Assembly (NCBI GenBank): GCA_013397455.1
Contig: VYZB01000077.1
Coordinates: 197,635 to 261,634, forward strand
From: Crotophaga sulcirostris
Taxonomy: Eukaryota; Chordata; Aves; Cuculiformes; Crotophagidae
DNA length: 64,000 bases
Direction: 5' to 3'
Below are positions 41,567 through 53,445 of the stretch, in pieces. Made by a program: the position numbers and the translations under genes. Under the pieces are notes generated by a model. That model searched no databases. It was not told the origin of the DNA and was given only the letters and a program-made list of their open reading frames with translations. Within the stretch, counting starts at the first letter, position 1. Each line of letters opens with the position of its first letter.

Positions 41567-43318
41567 AAATTTTAGTTACCCTAGCCATATAGTCCTAGAG
41601 GTGCATGAGGAGGTTTGTTGATCTACTATATTTGTTCTATTTGTTATAACATTTCCTTTTTATAAACCCAAAAGTAATAAAAGGAAATTATAATTTACAA
41701 AGTTAAAATTATATCCTCCCCTTAACGTATTGCTTCCTATTTTATTTTTTGTAAAGTCTTAATGTTGCCCTTTTCATATCAATTCTAGAGGAAGGTATAT
41801 AAAGGCATTTAGAACTGGGCTGTGCACCTCTACCCTATAGGACAACTCAGATTGTCAAGTACATACTAATATGGGTACGACTCACAGATTGACTTCCAGC
41901 TTATCAGCCACATCATGTGTTTATGGCATCACAGTCTTTCCTTAAGTAATGCCAACTTGTCAAAAAGCAAAAAATAGAAAAGTATTTATTTGGTGAAGCA
42001 TCCAAGTTTGACCTTTTTTTTGAAGTTGCTAATTTCTAAACAACTCTACTCCTCAAATTTAAATGAGCTGAAGCCCACTATTTTTAAGTTATTTGGTTAA
42101 AATAAATAAACAACATTCTGATATTATAAAAAATATTTCACCCAATCAATTTTTCTTCCTTATTATTTATCTGAGAATACTTTTTCTTTATTTTATTATT
42201 TTGGATTGTCTTAAATAAACAATTTCTTTAGATTTTTTTTTAAGGAACTCCTTTCCTCCGTAATTAGGATATTAAAATTGCAAAAACTTCTGCAAGTTAA
42301 AGAAACTACCTATCTAGCAGTCAGAGTGACTTGAAGGTAGCTTTGGGAACCAAAAAGGCATATTGCTCTGGGCAGCCTGTTTTTCTGACAATCATACATG
42401 AAATTTTCATTAATGATTTTCATCATTCTATCTCTGCTATACCTATGTTATTAAAACATCTTAAATGTTTTAAAGAAAGATATAAGGAAAATTCCACTGC
42501 ATGCAATGTCCACAAATGTAGGGCAGATTATTTCAGTGCAATGTATGATTATAAAAGATAACTAGCAGTCTGTTCAGCTGATATTCAGATGTGAAATAAA
42601 GTCGTCATTCTAAACCAGAGTTAATTCAGGGCCAAAGTGAACAAGAGCTCACTCTTATATGCATTATGTTTTATTATTTCCTCATTTATATATTTCATAA
42701 GTGAAGGGCACGGTTTTTTCTTCTGTTGCTTTCAAAGGATTGTAGCTAGAATTTTCCTTTTCTGTATTTATCTTTAATTATTGTAGAGTTGTGGATTGCT
42801 TGTTCTTTTTTTAATTTGCACTACTGAAATTGTTAAACAAGACTAGTATATTAAAAGTACCAAAAAAATGGGTAATACAGTGAAATGTCTAAATCGAATC
42901 TGGCTGAACAGAACGTACGTAAGAATTAAACCAACTTCACAATCAGTATGAAGGAACTTGTTCAGGAAAGATGCCAAACCTTGGAGAACAAAAACCACAA
43001 TGGATATATCCAGTTAGCAGAAGTTACAATTTGAGAAAAAAAAATATTTACTTTGTAGTACTTATAAGTTTTGAGCAGGGCAGGAAACTGGGCAGATGGG
43101 GACCGTAATACTCAGAATGAGTGATTGTTTTCTCCTGTGAGCAAAGACGCAGGTTTGCTAATAAAGATTTTGCTTGCTTAGTTATGTCAGTAAGAAATTA
43201 TGTTAGTAAGAAAGTAAATTTAAAAACACAACACCATTAGCTAAGGCAGCTGTTTAATATAAAGCCCAAGAAAAAAAATGAGGATTTTTGCAGACAGAAA
43301 CTTTGTGAAACTGTTATA
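41567..43318. other. Gene-free AT-rich stretch
   Basis: Nothing recognised. The frame at 42331-42561 (plus) contains a reverse-transcriptase-like FIND but lacks the rest of the motif order. Confidence 0.5.
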
Positions 43319-43373
43319 NNNNNNNNNNNNNNNNNNNNNNNNNNNNNNNNNNNNNNNNNNNNNNNNNNNNNNN
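43319..43373. other. Assembly gap (55 N)
   Basis: A run of N flanked by GTTATA and ATATATAAAT, so the missing bases are probably a (TA)n repeat. Confidence 0.99.
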
Positions 43374-46300
43374 ATATATAAATTTTCTCTTTACCAGAAG
43401 TAAAATGTATCTTGAAAAAAAGAGGTTATGGACATACCCATCTACAGCATGGTCCCTGTGCCTGGGATCCACAAAACAAGTACGCGAGCACAGTGACTAT
43501 TTTGTGGGATTTCCAAAGTCCAGTCATTTCTAAAGCAAGCAAGGAGAGTTTCCAAATTTCCTTTTTCCTGTCCTCTCTCCCCTGAGCTCTGCAGGCATCA
43601 GCTGCCCGGCCTTCCCTCCTTCCCCATCTCCTCCCGTTAGAAATGTCACTATCCCCATCTGCTGCCCCTGCGCTCGCTGTGCTGGCAGGAACACACGGGC
43701 AGAACGAAGCAGCTGAAGTTGTTCAGCATAATGTGCTGCACTCACACTTCAAAGGCAATTGCTAACATTTTCCACTAAGAAAAAAAAAAAATGTGTAAAA
43801 GGAATTCATACTGCTGTGTTCCTCTTTTGATGCTTGCATCACAGACCTGGATGTATCTCCTGCATCATCAAGTCCAATTGCTTCTTGCTGCAGGCACCAT
43901 GTAGTTCATTTGTTCAGCGTAAGTACGTGTGCTTTTTACCAGCTAAGCTAACTGGTGACTGAGGGATTGCTTATGCCTTCCAGCACATCTCTGAAGATAA
44001 GATGTGCCATTGTAATACCTGAATTACGTGAAATATTCTTTGTGTGTCTATCTCAAAAGCTGTTACAATTCAGTCAGCAAATGTATATGTTATTGCAGTC
44101 AGCAGGGCTTCTCTAAAACATTATGCATGTTTTACTGTTTTTATCAAATGAAACTCTAATAACACAGCTCAGAGAGTGTGTGCTCTTATTGGAAAACACA
44201 TTTTACAGGAACTGCTTCTTCTGATAATTACATATTTGGCGACAGAGGGTGAGGGGGTGAAGAAAAGCTATTTTCCCATCTGCAGCAAATCCTGACAGCC
44301 GCTTAAAAACAACAGTAATGAGGGAGAGAGAAAGAGACATTTGTGAAGGTTTTAGATATTAGTTTCAGATAAGTATGCCACACATGAGGCCTTTCCTGAT
44401 TTATTTCAGTTTGCAGGAGAGGGGATTTTGCACAGCGTACTGGAACTCCTGGCAAAATACAGGTATCTCAGGATGTGCAGGTCTCACTGAATATTTTAAG
44501 CTAGAAATACTGAATGGCTTACTTCACAGCATTCACACCACTCAAACTCTGGACAAAGCCAGAAAATGAAGAAGTGAAAAATATATCAAAGTTTACTGAC
44601 CCAAGAAATTGAAGAAAAGGGAAACACTCGGACCAGTCTTTACCAAGTCCCAGTAATTCACCTCATCCTAAGTAGACTCTGCTTTGCTGTAGAGTCCTGA
44701 ATATGGGCTCAGGGAAGTTTGTAGAGGAAAAAGTTAATCGCTGACTATTTCAACTCAAGACAACAGCAGAAGAAAGGAAAATCTTGTAACAGCTCTTTCC
44801 TGGGAACAAGGCACGCAGAGCAAGGCTCTGCCTTCAGCTGTGCCCTTCACCCTACGGTACCGTGGCAATTTCAGGGTAATCTGTTTGCATGATCTTATGC
44901 CTTACAAAAACCTGTCTCCTCTTGTCCATGGGGGAACGTGGCATGGCAGCCACCGGCACTGCAATAAGTGGAAACCTTCAGTCATGTGCAGAAGAGAGCT
45001 TGAGGCCTTTGAAAGGTCTTTGCTTTATAAAGTTGTGGCTCCTGCGTTCTGCCTCGCAATCCTATCTGCTGGCATGTGTAATCATAACCCTCCAGCTGAG
45101 GATCTACACTATAAAAGTCTGCAATGCAAGCTACTGAATACATTTGATTATCTGTAAATTCCCTATTTAGATACAGAAATTCTATTTCTACCTTTACATG
45201 TACTGTAAATTTTTATAACACTCTGTAACATGCTTATGAAAAATAAAATGTGAATCTCCTTGATTTTCAGGAGCTGTCAGTCTCTCCTACCTGTGGTACC
45301 TGCTGCTTAACAAGCAAAACGTTTCTTCTAATACCCAGAATAATTCAGGGCAGCAAAAGAGTCAGAACAGTTAGCAACTAGTTATTGTTTTGAGGTTTCA
45401 ATGGGTGATTGCTGGACACTGTGAAACGGGTACACGAGGACATCATACAGCAAGGCTGCTCTCTAGACCAGTAATAGTACTTGAAATGAAAAAAATAGAT
45501 TAAGAGGAAACTGCAACTCTAGTAACTTGTTTCAAACAAGTTAAGCAGGAGCTTCTGTTGATACTTGATCGTGGACTGTTTCTGCAATAGTCTGTAGGCT
45601 GAGCGTAAGCACAGATGCTTTGACCATTGCCATTTGTATGCATTTGTGGCTCCTTCTCTCCAGCCATAGTGCGCTTCTACTTCTTATATTTTTATTGCCT
45701 CTTTATTTTTCTTTAGATTGCCAAACTAACTCTATTGAAACCAATTTTTAAATGGAGTATCTGCATATTCGGTTGGGGAGATTTCAGGTTTGGATGTTTT
45801 TTTCTGATACTCAGTTTGAAAATCTCTTTGTGTGTAAAGCAAGATTAAAATCTTCACCTCTCCTAATTTTCATGACTGATATTTAGCAGCCTGAAAGAGG
45901 GTTGATTTGTTCTGAATTTTTAATTTTTTTCCAGTGATTTGGAAGCAATCTGCCAGGCATAGCATGACCTGGCAGCCCCCACAACGCACACCTTCAACAC
46001 CAGTTAATTCATTAGAGAAAAGTGTCTAAACTCACAAAGGAACCACTGGATGGTGACTGATGATGAAAAGAGGACATGGAGTCCTAACATGGTAAGCATG
46101 ATACCTGTCTGAAGGCAGGAAGAATTTGTACACCATCTTTCACCATGCAGTGGCACCAAAGCCCCATGAGACCTGAAAGGATGACAGCTCTCTTCCTAAG
46201 GACCAAATCTAATACTCCTACAAAATCTCCCCAAAGATGTCGGATGTGGAGACACAGCAGTGAGGGAAGTTGAGTACTGAACATCAGGCTGCCCAAGATG

Positions 46301-46679
46301 CAGAAGCCACAGTAAGAGCTCTAGACATGCTTTTGCTAACTGAGAAGAAGATCAGCTTTTGGGGCAACAACTGTCCTCCTGCTTCTGAAGGAGACAGCCT
46401 CTTCAGCCTCTGCTCCTTAGACTCTAAGCAAGAGCTGAAACCATGCTGCAGGGTTGCAGTTACAGCTCTGGAGAGCTAAATTCAGTTGTGCAGGATCAGT
46501 GTAACTGGAAATATGTTCCACTTTGGATGCCGTTCACATCAGCTAGTACCTCATAACAAATTGTTACTCCTCCCATTCAGCTCAATGCAAATGGAGCAGA
46601 ATATTAGGAAAGCTCTAAAGATAATCAGAAAATAACAAGAGAATCAAAAACATTTCTCAAAGTGATTGTACAAAGAAGC
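43374..46679. other. Gene-free stretch downstream of LY96
   Basis: No gene recognised. Frames near 43530-43745 (minus), 44840-45157 (plus) and 46084-46296 (minus) have no family character. Confidence 0.5.
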
Positions 46680-46685
46680 TTTATT
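46680..46685 (-). promoter_or_regulatory. Probable LY96 polyadenylation signal
   Basis: TTTATT on the plus strand is AATAAA on the minus strand, 431 nt past the LY96 stop codon. A 3' untranslated region of about 450 nt would be normal. No transcript evidence is available. Confidence 0.5.
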
Positions 46686-47115
46686 GTTAAAAGAAAATAT
46701 TATCAAGACAATAAGTTCTATATTCAAATGATGCTATATTTTCAGTATGATGAACAACTGATGCACTTTAACACTTCAGAACTTCTTGTATCAGTTTGGT
46801 GCAGTCTGAAGGCCTCAGCTTTTCCACAACTCAAGGCATAGCACCAAAATGCAGTCCTCAGTCTGACATCCCATCAGGGTTACTCTGTGAATTAACCAGG
46901 ATGCCTGATTCCCAGAGATTTTTTGCACATTGGCTGAGCATCTGATTACAGCAGTGCTATAAATGGATAAGATTATCTATCGCGTAGCTTTCCAGGCAGC
47001 ACATGGTGTATTCTACCTCAGGAAAACTAGTGTGCTTATTATTTCACAGCTCAGATTCCAGTTGCTTGCAGAAGTGACCTTTGCATTCTGGAATTATTTG
47101 AAATATTTGTCGCAT

Positions 47116-47217
47116 TCAGAAAGGATCTTGTTTTACTATCATGGTGAAATTCAAGCAGATGATCATATTATTCTCAGAATCATCAGAGAATCCTTCTAAA
47201 ATAACATTATAATTACC
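47116..47217 (-). CDS. LY96: LY96 exon 5 (coding part)
   Basis: The acceptor is a long T tract ending cttgtcttag. Encodes Gly123 to Phe155 and the stop TGA. It carries Cys143, the partner of Cys31, and the only N-glycosylation sequon of the protein (Asn145-Phe-Thr). Confidence 0.92.
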   Translation of the reverse strand, partial: GNYNVILEGFSDDSENNMIICLNFTMIVKQDPF

Positions 47218-50200
47218 CTAAGACAAGTAAGGGAAAAAAAAAAAGAAAATTAGTACATAATGCTGCCTGCTTTTGTCCAAGTAGCTGCTTGGAATGGTTC
47301 TGCTGATTTCCATTAGGATTGAAAAAGAAAGATTCCCATCAGGGACTGATATCATGGTTATATTCCAAAATATGTGCACTCAACTTTCCTCTCATGACCA
47401 GGGTACTAAGGAACAGCAACAGGCTGTGGTCCAGCTTGCACTTGTCAGGGTCACCTCTCAAACCAGAGTCCTGTGCTCCCAAGGGCACCTGCTTCCCTTT
47501 CCAGAGCCATTCTCTTGAGTAACATTTTAGACTCCACAAATGGGAATTAACTGAGTTGATACATCAGGCTGTGTTCTGCAACAATGGATTTCTTTTTCCC
47601 CAGTTTGAGGCAGTAATATTATTAGACCTTATAGTTTACATCCAATAAGAATTCAATTCTATAAACACTTCTATTTTCTGCTGACTTTCTGCCACCTTTT
47701 TGCCCCAGTACCCATATGCAGACCATAGGCAGTTGGAATAACAGCCTCTGCATTTTATAGGTAGTCCAGGCTACCCACCACACAGCTTCTGACTTGTCTT
47801 GTAATGAAATTTGTTGTACAGGACAGACTATCTTTTTATTTTCAGCTATAGGTACATACCAGATCTTTAACTGCTACTAAGCCTCAGTGGTGTTTCCCAA
47901 AATAATCAACTTTTATAGTGAAAGTATCATGTGAATATATAATGTCTGCTTGATGAAAGTTAAAGCAACCTTATACTATTATTGGTGGCAAAAAGTCTGT
48001 CCTGAGTTTGGACATGATGTCAAGATTTGGATGAAGTGTGCTAGAGAGAAGAGCGTGGGAGGACTTGTGAGAAGAGTGCTGTAGTCATTCTTCAGTCCTT
48101 GATCAAAGTAGAGGCAGCACTTCTCCTAGTGTGAGGTCTCAAGCTGCCTACTTAAATCATGCTGCGAGGGCACAGCTCACCTCCCTGCATGGAGCATCTG
48201 CTCCCTGACTAGCAGGGTACTGCTTGCCTGAACCTTAACCACAAGCCCAGCTCTAAGTCAGCCACTCTTCCTTGCAATGCATGGTGCTGTAACCAACACC
48301 AGTACTCTTGTCAGCTCAGCATTCCTTCTAGACCCACCACTTTGCTCATCCACATGCAACAGTCTGATCCATAAGGCAGCAACACCCAGATTTAGTTGTT
48401 GTCTAGCCACCCATCTTCACACCATAACACAAGCACACTTCTGTAGGCACCAGGATAGAAGATAGCTTGGTGGCTCCTACAGAACTCAGGTCTTATCCTA
48501 CCCTCTGTGACACCCGTCAACCTCCTCTTCTGGTATGGAAAACTGGGGATGAGAACTTGGGAGCTGAAGGGCTCTTAGGACTAATCTACAGACTGGGAGG
48601 CTTGCAAGAGTTTCTCCTTTACAGCAAAGGCTATGATTAGGGTTAGTTCCTGGTCTGGCAGAGTCCTATTGGGAAGTGTCAGTTCTGCCACAAGCACTTC
48701 ACCTATAGGAGGACTGCTTATGGCAGAGGACAATTCCTGTCTACTGCCAGCTCCAGGGCTAGAAAAGATGCTGGGCTGGATCAAGGTCAACACTGTTAAA
48801 GGCCCATGAGCTTTGAGTTAAGCGGAGGCTGGAGATTTTGTGCCAGTAGGAGCTCCTTAGTGATGCTTGTGGGGATTAATAGGGATGGTAAGGGTCTTGG
48901 GAAGGCTCAGGCAGCTGATGAGGCAGGGGCTGGATGACAGTGGCCTAACTTGAGGACTGGTACTGCTCTTGGTTTAACACTGGAGCATTGCTTTTACTGT
49001 CAGATACTGTTATCCCTCCTCAAATCTTTGAAAAAGGTTTCAGGGAGAAACAGACCAACATGTGAAGAGAACATAAAGAGTGAAATGGGCAGAACGAATA
49101 TGAATGGATTTACTCAAACAGGGAAAAGGAAATAAAATAATTTACCAATAAAAATAAAATTATACTAAGGTGACTTTAACTGATATCTTTGGTCTTTTAT
49201 AAAACAAAGGAGGAATGATAGAGGAATAATAACCTGAGGACATCTAGCATTCCAGAGATACTACCATTCTGGTGCCATCACTTCAAGCATGAGAAAGTTT
49301 TCTGACATTTTCTTTTGTTTTCCACAGTTTGACTGAACATGTCTTTTCAGGACATGCAAGTATGTGATTTTACTGATGTTTGTTCTTTATATAAAATGTT
49401 GAAAAGTACCTTTGGAAACTTTGTTCTTGCACCTTTAATGTCAAATTCTGATGCAAATGTTTCTGTAAAACACATAATTATAATATAAATGGTTACTTAA
49501 TTATCAAGCTGTCAATCAAACATTCCAAACAACTTCAAAGCAATATGGCATGTCTCTCAGCAGCAGTGCCATTGCCATTTACTCTTCCAGTGTAAAAGCC
49601 CTTACCTGTTTCTTCTCCCAGAGGTCTGCCTATTTGTCTAAGCCGCGTTAGAAAATAGAAATTAACCACAACATTCCTGCAACATCTCCTACAGACCCAT
49701 CCTACTGTGATAACTTCAATAATCTAACTTGTAATACTAGTTCAGTTGAATGACAACCAGAGAGTTGATATTTTTTAAAGAAAGAAAAACATAGATTGCG
49801 TATTTTGACCTCCTTAAAGGTCTTTCTGGTCTTTAGTCTGACATCCTGCCTGGATTCTCTATTTCAGCCTGTGTAATGTAAATATTGATTAGCCTCTAAA
49901 CCACAATTAATTCTTCTCTAATTAAAAAAAAAAATATATGCATGGGTGTAGAGAATCTCTTTAAAAAGTCATCCAGACATGATCTAAATAAACTGTGCTC
50001 TAGGTATTAGTAGTTCCCCTAGCCTCTCTCAAATTTTCTGTACAGTCCAGTCAAATGTAGTCTTTCCATGTCATTTTAGGGATGGTAACAATAAAAATGT
50101 CATAATAAGATGAAGGATATTAGTAATCCTCACTTCTAGAGATGGAAACTGCAGTACAAGGATGTTAAAGCATAGAATTTGGAAAGTCTTTATTTTAGTG

Positions 50201-53200
50201 AGGATCTGGCACTGGAGAGCTGCCTGCTCTGAAGTCTTCTGCTTGCCAAGCAAGATGAATTGGTCTAGGTTGTGGAGAGAAAAATCTGTCTGCATGGGTT
50301 GATCAGTCAGTCTTTTAAGAAATCTGCTTAGTGGTGAAAAAGGGTTGGCAGAATATGCCCCAGTATGGGAGGGAACCTGCCAGGCAAGGGAAAGCCACTG
50401 CATATTTTCCACACCAACCTCCTTTTAGCATTCCGCACACTGAGTATTCATCATCGACTCCACTGCAAAGGACCTCCTTCCAGTGTAATGCTTTGGCACC
50501 ATCATACCAGACTGTGAAGACAATCTTCAAAAAGGTGATGTCACTTCCTAGTTAAGACATTGCAAGTAAGAAAATGGTAGCTAGTGGGGATGAAAAACAT
50601 ATGTGCAGGCATGCTATTTAAATAAAAACCAGTTTTGTCTGAAATACAATATTTTTTAACGATTCCCCCAAAACAAAACAAAGTGGCTTTCAACAAAAAA
50701 ACATGGTCTTAAAATATATTTGAATGAAAAATTTCAAAGTGTATTGTAATTTCTTCAGCAAAGATAACAGAGCTCACTCAGCTCCACAGCTAACCCAAAC
50801 AAATACTCAGATGAGGACTCTGTATTTTTAAGCAGGTGCTGCAAACAAAGTGTCCTGAATTCTGGTAGTCATCATAAAGATATCTTTCTAGAGAAGCAAA
50901 ATTAGTCTAGTTGCAAAGTTTTTACTCGGAAGGTGAAGTTTATGATACAGTCATTTCATAAGTAACTCAGTTTGTCATATTAAAGTTGGATTTAAAGATT
51001 GAAGTTGGGTTTGCATGCACAATACAGTACCATTTCCAGCTTCTTGAAGATGTGTAGAAGTCCTTAGTAGAAATCCTGCTATACTTAGCCTAATGATGTT
51101 CTCTTTCCTTAAAAAAACTTGGATCTTCTTCAGGCTAGCAGAGCTTGTGTGCTGAATATCTTGTCTGGTTCTTCAGACAAATGCACCTGAACCATCTCAG
51201 ATTTGCATGTACAGTGCTAGATAGCATGCAGAGCTCTGGCAACTGCTCCAACAAGTAAAATTCAAATACATTTCTTTCCACAAATCATCATTTCTGTCCA
51301 CCACTATAGTTTATCTATTCCATTTTTGATCACAGAAAGTGATCTCCTAAACCATTTGGAATCTAGGATGAAGTGCCATATATTTGCGTGTATTTGGTTT
51401 CTTGCATTTGCAGAATATAATTGTTTACTCAAGAGGGACTCACTTGGAATCCAGGTAAGAGAAGCCTTCCAGACTGACTTGTCCATGACGCTGCAAGGTG
51501 TCAGATGAAATGCAAAAGCACGAGCTGTGGCATCTACAGGAAAGGAAGTGTTTCATATTGTTAGTGTGAATAGGCTTCTCCAGGAAAATAACAAAAATGC
51601 ACATACATACATCTTCACAATAAACTCATACACATTTTAGAATATATTTAATATTAGGCCTATATTATAAAATTTTCTAGTATAATTATCCATAGTAAAT
51701 ATTAAATATGTATTTAAATATATGTTTATACGCTTAAAGGGCCAAATAATATCATATTTCTTCAAGTAGCAAGAAAAGTCAGGTATTATGGTTGATGATA
51801 TTTTGCACACAAAACTCAGAGGTAAAGTACCTTTATTTCTCTTTTGCACTTACACAAACATTTTATCAGCATTAAGCCAGCATGGTCCTTGCTGAATATA
51901 TCCTTACTTATGCAAACCATGGAATCTATATAAACTTGCTGACAACAGCTAAAAATGTTTTTAATACACGAGCATATTTTCCAGGATAATGTAAATAAGC
52001 CTTTGAGTAGATTTGCTTTGGGAGTGACCCACCTAGCACTGTACAACGCAGTGTCAGATGCAGTGCGATAAAGCATCATACAACCTGTATGAAATTAAAT
52101 TTAAAGCCCAATAGTTGATATTTGAATTTTTAAATAATCATTCAATGACAGCCTTTGGAAGGATTTCCGGTCAGTATTTTTATTTGGTTTTGGGTTTTTT
52201 GTTTGATTGGGTTTGGGTTTTTATTTATTTATTTTAATTTTAGAAAAGAAGTCTGTTCAATTCAGCTTGCTTCTGCCCTCCCTGGAGGCAGCATTGGGAA
52301 GGTGGTCTCTCTGCACTATCCGAGCTGGCAAACGGGATTGCAGGGGGATTTACAGTCAAGGGCTCTGTCTTGGGTTTCAGGGATTAAAGCAAGGGGCATG
52401 CAAAGGGAAACTGTCTGAGTGTTGGCAACCAGCAATGCTTCTCATCTTGAATACAACTACGCACAGGAAATTGCGAAAGAAAAAAAAAGGACAAACAAAA
52501 CTCACTGTGGTCTCGAAAGTTTGGTTTCAAAGCTTAAGTATCACCAATTTTACCCGTCCTACATTTTTAACATGAGTATTAACGTAAAGCAAAGTAACCA
52601 AAATAAACATCCCCTCCTGTGCCTCAGTTTATATAGCTATTGTACAGGTGATATAGTCTGGTAAGGTGCACAGATTTTCAAAAGACATGGGCCTTTCCAT
52701 GTGAAATCCCTCCTCAAAAGCCCACCTTTTGGCCACTGAGTTCACATTGGCACACTGAGCCTGTTCAGCACAGGCATCGGGGAGGTGCCAAGTTGTTGCA
52801 GAATCAACCAAAAAACTCAGGGTACTACACAGATCCAGTGGTCTATGGCACAGACACAGTAAGAAGGGACATACTACATTGTGCCAGAGTCTAACTGATG
52901 CTCCAGCTTGGCAGAATATCACATTCTCCCTTTTTTTCCCATATACTTAAAACTTTCCATAGTATTATATTGGTTAAATCAATGTGGATAATGTATAGAG
53001 CACTTGCCAAACAAATTCAGATCTCTTCTCTTCTCATACTTCCTGGATCAAAACATGCTCACTTTACTTGGGAGTAAATTTCTCTATTACTTGCTGCAAC
53101 CAGCATTGTGGTAATATTTACGTGCAATTCTCATAATAGGGCAATTAATAACAAAAATATATTCCAGCTGAACCTCTTTTTATTTTTCTGTATTCATTAA

Positions 53201-53386
53201 AGACATAAATTTGAAAGAAAATTCACATTTCCTCAGACTGCAGTAATTATTGTGCAAATGTCAGTAAGAAAATAATAAACTTTTTTACTTACCACAAAAA
53301 GTATATGACATTTCTAGATCTGACGACATACAAAGAAATTCACTGACTCCAGGGGTGAATAAAATGAAAAAAAAAAGTCCAAACAT
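47116..53386 (-). CDS. LY96: Lymphocyte antigen 96 (MD-2), five coding exons
   Basis: Secreted ML-domain (MD-2-related lipid-recognition) protein that binds lipid A of bacterial LPS and sits on the TLR4 ectodomain at the cell surface, so TLR4 can dimerise and signal. Coding exons 53386-53293, 51533-51444, 50547-50419, 49462-49410 and 47217-47116 (94, 90, 129, 53 and 102 nt) join into 155 codons plus TGA with no break. All introns are GT-AG, in phases 1, 1, 1 and 0. Residues 1-15 or so are a signal peptide. Six cysteines (19, 31, 45, 89, 99, 143) pair by homology as 19-45, 31-143 and 89-99, the three disulfides of human MD-2. Diagnostic motifs are WIPRSD (59-64), KEVLCSGVDDEYSVC (85-99), KFPKG (119-123) and ICLNFT (142-147). 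Human MD-2 is 160 residues. The gene lies 8.2 kb downstream of TMEM70 on the same strand, as in mammals. I consider the call firm; only untranslated ends are unknown. Confidence 0.94.
47218..49409 (-). other. LY96 intron 4
   Basis: 2.19 kb. Its middle part (48001-48960) is richer in G and C than the rest and holds a 70-codon minus-strand frame at 48581-48793 of unknown nature. It may be an unrecognised repeat. Confidence 0.7.
49410..49462 (-). CDS. LY96: LY96 exon 4
   Basis: Only 53 bases. The acceptor is a pyrimidine-rich tract ending ttttacag and the donor is AAG followed by gtactt. Encodes Glu105 to Lys122, ending in KFPK at the lip of the lipid cavity. Phase 1 in, phase 0 out. Confidence 0.9.
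50419..50547 (-). CDS. LY96: LY96 exon 3
   Basis: Preceded by ttaactag and followed by gttggt, a weaker donor. Encodes Arg62 to Gly104, including the Cys89-Cys99 loop with VDDEY between them, the most conserved part of MD-2. Phase 1 on both sides. Confidence 0.93.
51444..51533 (-). CDS. LY96: LY96 exon 2
   Basis: Preceded by cctgtag and followed by gtgagt. Ninety bases, phase 1 on both sides, encoding Asp32 (completed) to Pro61 and the first base of Arg62. It contains Cys45 and the WIPR motif. Its length is a multiple of three, so skipping keeps the frame. Confidence 0.93.
51534..53292 (-). other. LY96 intron 1 with T/G-rich patch
   Basis: 1.76 kb. At 52176-52243 the plus strand is a T/G-rich low-complexity tract (TTTGGTTTTGGG units), which gives artificial Phe/Leu-rich frames. 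No other exon is visible. Confidence 0.75.
53293..53386 (-). CDS. LY96: LY96 exon 1 (coding part)
   Basis: The ATG at 53386-53384 has ACC before it, a fair start context. It encodes the hydrophobic signal peptide (MFGLFFFILFTPGVS) and the first strand with Cys19 and Cys31. The exon ends in TGTG followed by gtaagt, a strong donor, leaving one base of the Asp32 codon (phase 1). The human first exon ends at the equivalent Asp38. Confidence 0.93.
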
Positions 53387-53434
53387 GGTTACTTATTTTG
53401 CTCCGTATTCGACAGAATAAAACTTGGTTTTGAG

Positions 53435-53445
53435 AAAAGAGGAAC
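53435..53445 (-). promoter_or_regulatory. PU.1/ETS-like site just upstream of LY96
   Basis: AAAAGAGGAAC on the plus strand matches the purine-rich PU.1 core (AAAGAGGAA), about 50-60 bases 5' of the LY96 start codon. MD-2 is a myeloid gene and PU.1 control would make sense, but a single short motif is weak evidence. Confidence 0.3.

Noticed and set aside
42331..42561. Plus-strand frame with FINDF, suggesting a CR1 reverse transcriptase
   Set aside because: The FADD-type motif does not follow at the right distance and no other CR1 wording is nearby.
47236..47400. Minus-strand open stretch just upstream of LY96 exon 5
   Set aside because: It looked loosely MD-2-like, but its acceptor is purine-rich and no donor fits the required phase.
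48581..48702. Candidate last exon of LY96
   Set aside because: The phase fits, but it lacks the last conserved cysteine. Exons at 49410-49462 and 47116-47217 match MD-2 far better and join perfectly. It is kept only as a possible alternative exon.
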